Assembly: GCA_000827495.1 (NCBI GenBank)
Contig: KN817659.1
Span: forward strand, 1-49,045
Length of the DNA: 49,045 nucleotides
DNA from: Hypholoma sublateritium FD-334 SS-4
Taxonomy: Eukaryota; Basidiomycota; Agaricomycetes; Agaricales; Strophariaceae
Direction: 5' to 3'
Of the stretch, positions 44,872 to 49,045 are shown piece after piece. The position numbers were made by a program, and so were the translations under genes. Every line of letters begins with the position of its first letter. Positions within the stretch are counted from its first letter, which is position 1. The notes below the pieces were generated by a model. It was not told the origin of the DNA and did no database searches. It saw only the letters and a list, made by a program, of their open reading frames with translations.

Positions 44872-47350
44872 ACCACCGGAAACGATGTTGATGCCAGCCG
44901 TCAACAGTCCGATGCCTGCCATTGCATCAGCGTCAGCCCACCCGCTGCGCCGTTGGGAGCGACGTACGACCTTTACGATATGGACAGCGCGAGCGAGGCG
45001 TACCTCAGCTGGACATGGACATGGACATGGATTTTGGCATGGGCGACCTCAGGCTGTCGTTTGGAATGAGTGTGGGTGGTATGGGCATGGACATGGGCGA
45101 CATGGGCAGTATGGTCATGTCAGACATTGACATGGGAGCGCTGAGCGTGACACCATCTGACGACGGTGGAGGCGCGGCATCGCGAGGGGCCGTCGGCTTG
45201 GAGTTTGAGGATGCTTTCACAGACGACGATTTCAGCTTTTTTGACCGTCCGCCGCGGGCCCCACCGCCTTCTGGACCTGTCAGCCATTTCGGTGGGAGCA
45301 CAGGAGCAGGCATAGGTAGCCTAATGTCTCCCCCTGTGACGCACTTCTTGCACGACACAGGTATGGCACAGAACGCGCAGCATATGTGGACGCCGGGCGC
45401 GGGCGATAGTGCGACACCTCTGCACCACCATGCATACGAGCATGAGCACTTGGCTGGACACGGCGCGACAGATGGGATGTCGTCGGTGCCCGCGACGTCT
45501 GGCGTGCATCTGTCGACGCGCGCGGTAACACTCGCTCATGGTCTGCCGACACCGCACGACGGTGGCGCGTCGCGCTTCGATCCAATCCCATTTTCCGCGT
45601 CGCATCGTCGTCCTGACGGAAAGTACGCACATGGGAAGTTCGCGCTCGCACTTGGCGCGGATCTGTCCAGCCCGCCGGCAGAAGATGAAGACACGCGCGA
45701 CCAACCGGCATCGCCAGGTCATGCGCGATATACGTACCGCAGCGCAGCCGCGTGGGATCCGAGTCATGGATCGAGTGGCTGGCGCCTGCGCTATGACGCG
45801 GTTACGGGCCCGCGCATCGGCGTCGTGCGCAAGCTGATCAGCGTCAAGCGCAGGCCCGGTCAGCATGGCGCGCGCGATCCACAGCGCACTGCCCTATGGG
45901 CGGGCAGCGCCGCTCACGAGGATTGGGCGACGCCCCCACCACCGAGCACTACGGATGACGGTGATGTATCAGAGGCCGAGTCGGAGGAGGAAGAGGACGC
46001 GGATGAGGACGGTCCGGATACGCCGCCGCCGGCGTACCTCCCGCTAGGCCCCGCACTGCTGCCCATGCATTTCGCGCACGCGGCGCTGCTCGACCTGAGC
46101 GTACCGCTGCGTCCTTCTGGTTCTGCGCTACTCCCACACTTCCTGGTCCAGGCGCGCTACCGTCGGTGCCGACACCGGTATCGCCCGCGGCGACAATGGG
46201 CGCGGCAAGCGAACGCGGACGCAGCCTCGAGGGCACGGCACAGGCAGTTGGCGACGAAGTTGTCGCCAACCTCGTCTGGGCAACGCCATGGCGCGCCGCA
46301 AGCGTCGGCGCGCGGTCCGGGGGTTCGCTGTGGGCGAGCGATGCGTGCACGGCTGTGGCGCTACTCAGCAGGGTGCCTGGCGTGCGTGCAGGACTGAGGC
46401 TTCCAGAGGTGTTTGGACTTGGTGTGTGGACATTATAATTAGAGGGTGCGTGGCTGACTCCCTTTGTTTGTGCGCAGATTCTAGCACAGAAGATGGTGCT
46501 GTGCTTCAGCCGGTCACTTGCGCCGATGATCTCGATTGGCAAAGGAGACGCGGTTATCCAGGTGTTGCTCACGGCGATCCGATTTTGGGAAAAATTAGGG
46601 CTTGATCCTATTGGTGGACGCAAGGATTTATCTGCGTTTGTCCTGTTCGAGTATGTGGGCGGACAGACGCAGGCGCTGGTGGATACCTGGGTGACCAACC
46701 TTCGCAGTACTTATCAGGTGAGTTTGACTAGGGAATGTGCGTAATAAGACTCATAGTGGTGCAGGGTAATCATTTCGGCACTCTGCGTCTCGGGACGTCG
46801 ACATTTTGTGCGAAGGATGGGTCCGTGCCGCTCAAGTTTGATGCGACGTTCCGTAAGAGCTTCGGTATATTTCATCCCTTTCATTCGGTCTATTATACGA
46901 ACTCAACGTACTGTTTTTAGCATCGTTCATAGCAAGCCTGACATCATCCCAGGCAAATGTTTATGCCCTTCTTTGCACTGCCCGTCACTGCCATGTCGCT
47001 TTCTTCCGCTGTCCTCCGCCAAATTCTTTCCGTGGTCAAGAAAGTCGCCGCTAGATACCGCACCGGCCAGCTTATCTTCCAGTTTATACCCGAACAACAC
47101 CTGTTCTCGAGTCTCGAAAAGCCCGCGGGCTACGAGTCTGCGCTGGATCAAATCGCGTTCTCTGTGCACGACCGCGTCCCGGCTGTGGCTGATCGCCTAC
47201 GCACACAGCGTCCAAACTTGTCGTTCGGCGATGGCACGCAGCGATACTTCGCGGCTCCGTCGTTTACGCTCGCTAGGCCGCTGCACACCCGTGTATCGTA
47301 TGCACGGGCCGCGCATGCGTCGCTCGATGTGCTTGACCGGCACACTCTGC
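44872..47350 (+). pseudogene. MED13: Mediator complex subunit 13 (MED13/SSN2), C-terminal part, broken
   Basis: MED13 belongs to the CDK8 kinase module of Mediator. Recognised parts in order: a Met/Asp-rich repeat (MDMDMDFGMGDL), EFEDAFTDDDFSFFDRPP, RIGVVRKLISVKRR, an acidic run, ASERGRSLEGTAQAVGDEVV, then the conserved PIWI-like C-terminal region: IRFWEKLGLDPIGGRKDLSA, VPLKFDATFRKSFASFIASL, LRQILSVVKKVAARY, LIFQFIPEQHL, and RRYF-like QRYFAAPSFTLARPLHTRV, HASLDVLDRHTLL. Three defects are visible. The first is the missing N-terminal half, since the sequence upstream is unrelated. The second is a one-base frame break near 46,970, inside CTTCTTTGCACTG. The third is an abrupt end after DRHTLL at about 47,345, where several hundred bases of the domain should follow. 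A 32-base GT-AG piece at 46120-46151 also has to be skipped to keep frame. It could be a true pseudogene or poor draft sequence. Confidence 0.7.
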
Positions 47351-49045
47351 TCTGGCGGAAAGTCCAGCGGCGGCTGCACGACACGCGGTTCGGAGTACTG
47401 GCTCTCGGACTCCTCAGGTGGCGCAGCCGGACGACGATCGCGCCGGTCTCGGCCCGGAGGAGGCGGCGGAGGCGGAGGCAGCGGATGTATCACCACGACC
47501 GTTGGGGGCACCGTCGCTGCGCGCCGTGGTAGCGAGTCGAGGAATACANGGCTAGGGCTCCGCACGCGCTCGCCGCGCCCCGCGGGGTGGTACGCCAGCG
47601 GCACGACAGACGGCGCGGCGGGCGGCGGCAACGGGTGGATGGTNCCTGTGGGCAGGGGGAAGTCGCCGGTGCGCGGTGCCTGCGGGGGCAGTGGCGGGGT
47701 GTGCGGCGCAGCGATGAGGTCGTGTAGCGCGCGCGTGAGGATTTCNAGCGAGTCGTCATACTCGGAGGACGGCTCGCTGGGCGTGCGAGCACGCGGCGGC
47801 GGCGGTGGAGGCGCTGTAGGCGGGAGGNGCGCTCCGCGAGGCGCGCGCTGCGCGGCGATGGACCGGAGGAGATCCTCGATGCGCTGCAGCCGTCCTGCGA
47901 GCTCCGCAGTGCGGTGGTCGGGCGCCTGCGGCACCTCGCGCGTCTGCAGCTCGCCCAGCGCACCGAGCGCGGTCTTCTCGCCGTCCGCGAGCCCCCGCAG
48001 CTGGTCGTGGATGTCGCGCAGCGCGTCGTTGAGCGGGTCGGGTTCCGATTCGGCGACGTCGATTACAGTCACCGGCCGCGGCGCCGGGGGACTGCGCTCG
48101 ACGACTGGGCTGGAACCGGAGCTGGAGGGGGAGAGCGAGAGCGATTCATCGTCCTCCTCGGCAGAGNGAGCAGAGGCGCCGTCCGCCCAGATGGACTCGT
48201 CCTCGCTGGGCGAGGGCAGGAACGACCCGCTGCTCGAGCGGCTCGGAGAGTCCGCGCGCACGGCGCNGTCGCCGACATCGACGGCCTGCAGCCCGTACAC
48301 CGACGACACGGGCCGACTTTCACCCACGCGCGCGTCCATGCGTGCAGCTGGCACCTGGGGCATGGNNACAGGAGGCGCAGGGNCGGCCGCGTGCCGCGGT
48401 GGCGCGGGCACCTGCACTATCACCGGAGGCGCGCGTGGGCGAAGCGGGGCGTTCAGGAACGCCGCGAGATCGCGCAGCTCGTCGCGCAGCGCGCGCACGT
48501 CCGCACCGATATCATGGTGCCCGAGTCCGCGCGCGGCGTCGTGCGCACGCAGCGCCTCCGCGAGGCGGTCGAGTGCGCGCGGGGCGTCCAGCGCNCTGGC
48601 GCTGCTCGCGGAGGGTGCGCTGCGCAGGCTGTCTTNCGTCGCGGGCCNGNTGCCACGCGGTGTCGTGATGCTGACGGAGAGCGCNTCGGAGGGCGTGCGC
48701 GGGGCGCTGNGCATGGGGCTGGCGAGCAGGGAGGGCTGTGGGCGGAGGTTATAAATAGTCTCTGGAGACGGAGAAAGAGAACGCACCGANGGTGACGGCG
48801 AGCTGAGCAGCGACGGCTCCGTCGACGGCTCGGGCAAGGAAATCGGCGTCGGCGCGCGCGCGGACGGCTGCGGCGTGAGCGTGGGAAGCAACGACAGCGA
48901 CGGCGACTCGGGNGGGGGCGCGGGATACTCAGCCAACGAGCGCGGGTAGAGCAAGGACGAGCGGAGCGACCCCGTCGACGCGAGCGAGATCGTGCGCCCG
49001 AGCGAGGACGACGACATAGCCGACCCCGTAGACCCGAGTGAGCTC
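47350..49045 (-). CDS. Proline/serine-rich coiled-coil protein, partial at both ends
   Basis: The frame is open from the right window edge to 47,197, but only the part down to about 47,350 belongs to this gene; the rest is antisense MED13. The N-terminal stretch (SSSSLGRTISLASTGSLRSS, LLYPRSLAEYP) continues an upstream LGSTGSAM, so the true start may lie outside the window. It has Pro/Ser-rich disorder, two short amphipathic coils (LDRLAEALRAHDAARGLGHH; LSDALRDIHDQLRGL-like, and ELAGRLQRIEDLLRSIAA), and proline runs. I recall similar long coiled-coil proteins in other mushrooms, without known function. All 14 or so N positions at 47,550-48,913 fall here, so residue-level detail is unreliable. 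It is cut after LDFPPEQ. Confidence 0.5.

Noticed and set aside
45949..46698. Minus-strand open frame of 249 codons across MED13
   Set aside because: Antisense to recognised MED13 motifs; low-complexity Pro/Ala/Arg composition caused by GC-rich codons.
47197..47349. C-terminal tail of the Pro/Ser-rich minus-strand protein (SVPVKHIERR...)
   Set aside because: This stretch is exactly the antisense of the conserved MED13 segment ASLDVLDRHTLL and upstream, so it is not part of the original minus-strand gene.

Overview
The window is a piece of a fungal nuclear genome, very probably a mushroom-forming basidiomycete (Agaricomycetes). Genes are packed on both strands and are cut by many short GT-AG introns of about 45-75 bases. 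Several genes belong to families that I know, from memory, mainly as multi-copy Agaricomycete families. The right end holds many N calls, so this is draft sequence. Exon positions were worked out by hand; gene models whose exon lengths add up to whole codons are stated as such.

Left part (1-24.4 kb) is mostly ordinary single-copy genes: the N-terminal half of RMI1 (-, cut by the window edge); an 8-exon DUF6698-type gene (+); a diverged ~134-bp tandem repeat; a mitochondrial PPR-like protein (+); an 11-exon PTR2/POT peptide transporter (-); the TFIIE alpha subunit (+); a secreted fruit-body-type protein (+); a protein with two GFA (CENP-V type) zinc domains (-); and a ~1,660-residue Num1/ApsA-type cortical dynein anchor with a C-terminal PH domain (-).

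Middle part (25.7-44.3 kb) is different. Six genes of lineage-expanded families form two arms that diverge from a 339-bp centre at 34.8-35.1 kb. The left arm (-) has a JmjC-type protein, a deaminase-fold protein with an intact HxE...CxxC zinc site, and an unknown 372-residue protein. The right arm (+) has a 14-exon, 1,196-residue zinc-finger transposase-like protein, a small unknown protein and a large (~880 residue) unknown protein. At least five of the six are uninterrupted. A diverged direct repeat sits at the left edge. I propose this block is one inherited or mobile unit that combines a transposase-like gene with two chromatin/nucleic-acid modification genes. That is an inference from layout.

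Right part (44.9-49.0 kb) is disturbed. A Mediator subunit 13 gene (+) lacks its N-terminal part, carries a frame break near 46,970, and stops in mid-domain at about 47,350. There it is joined tail to tail with a proline/serine-rich coiled-coil gene (-) that is itself cut. This is either a deletion between convergent genes or an assembly misjoin.
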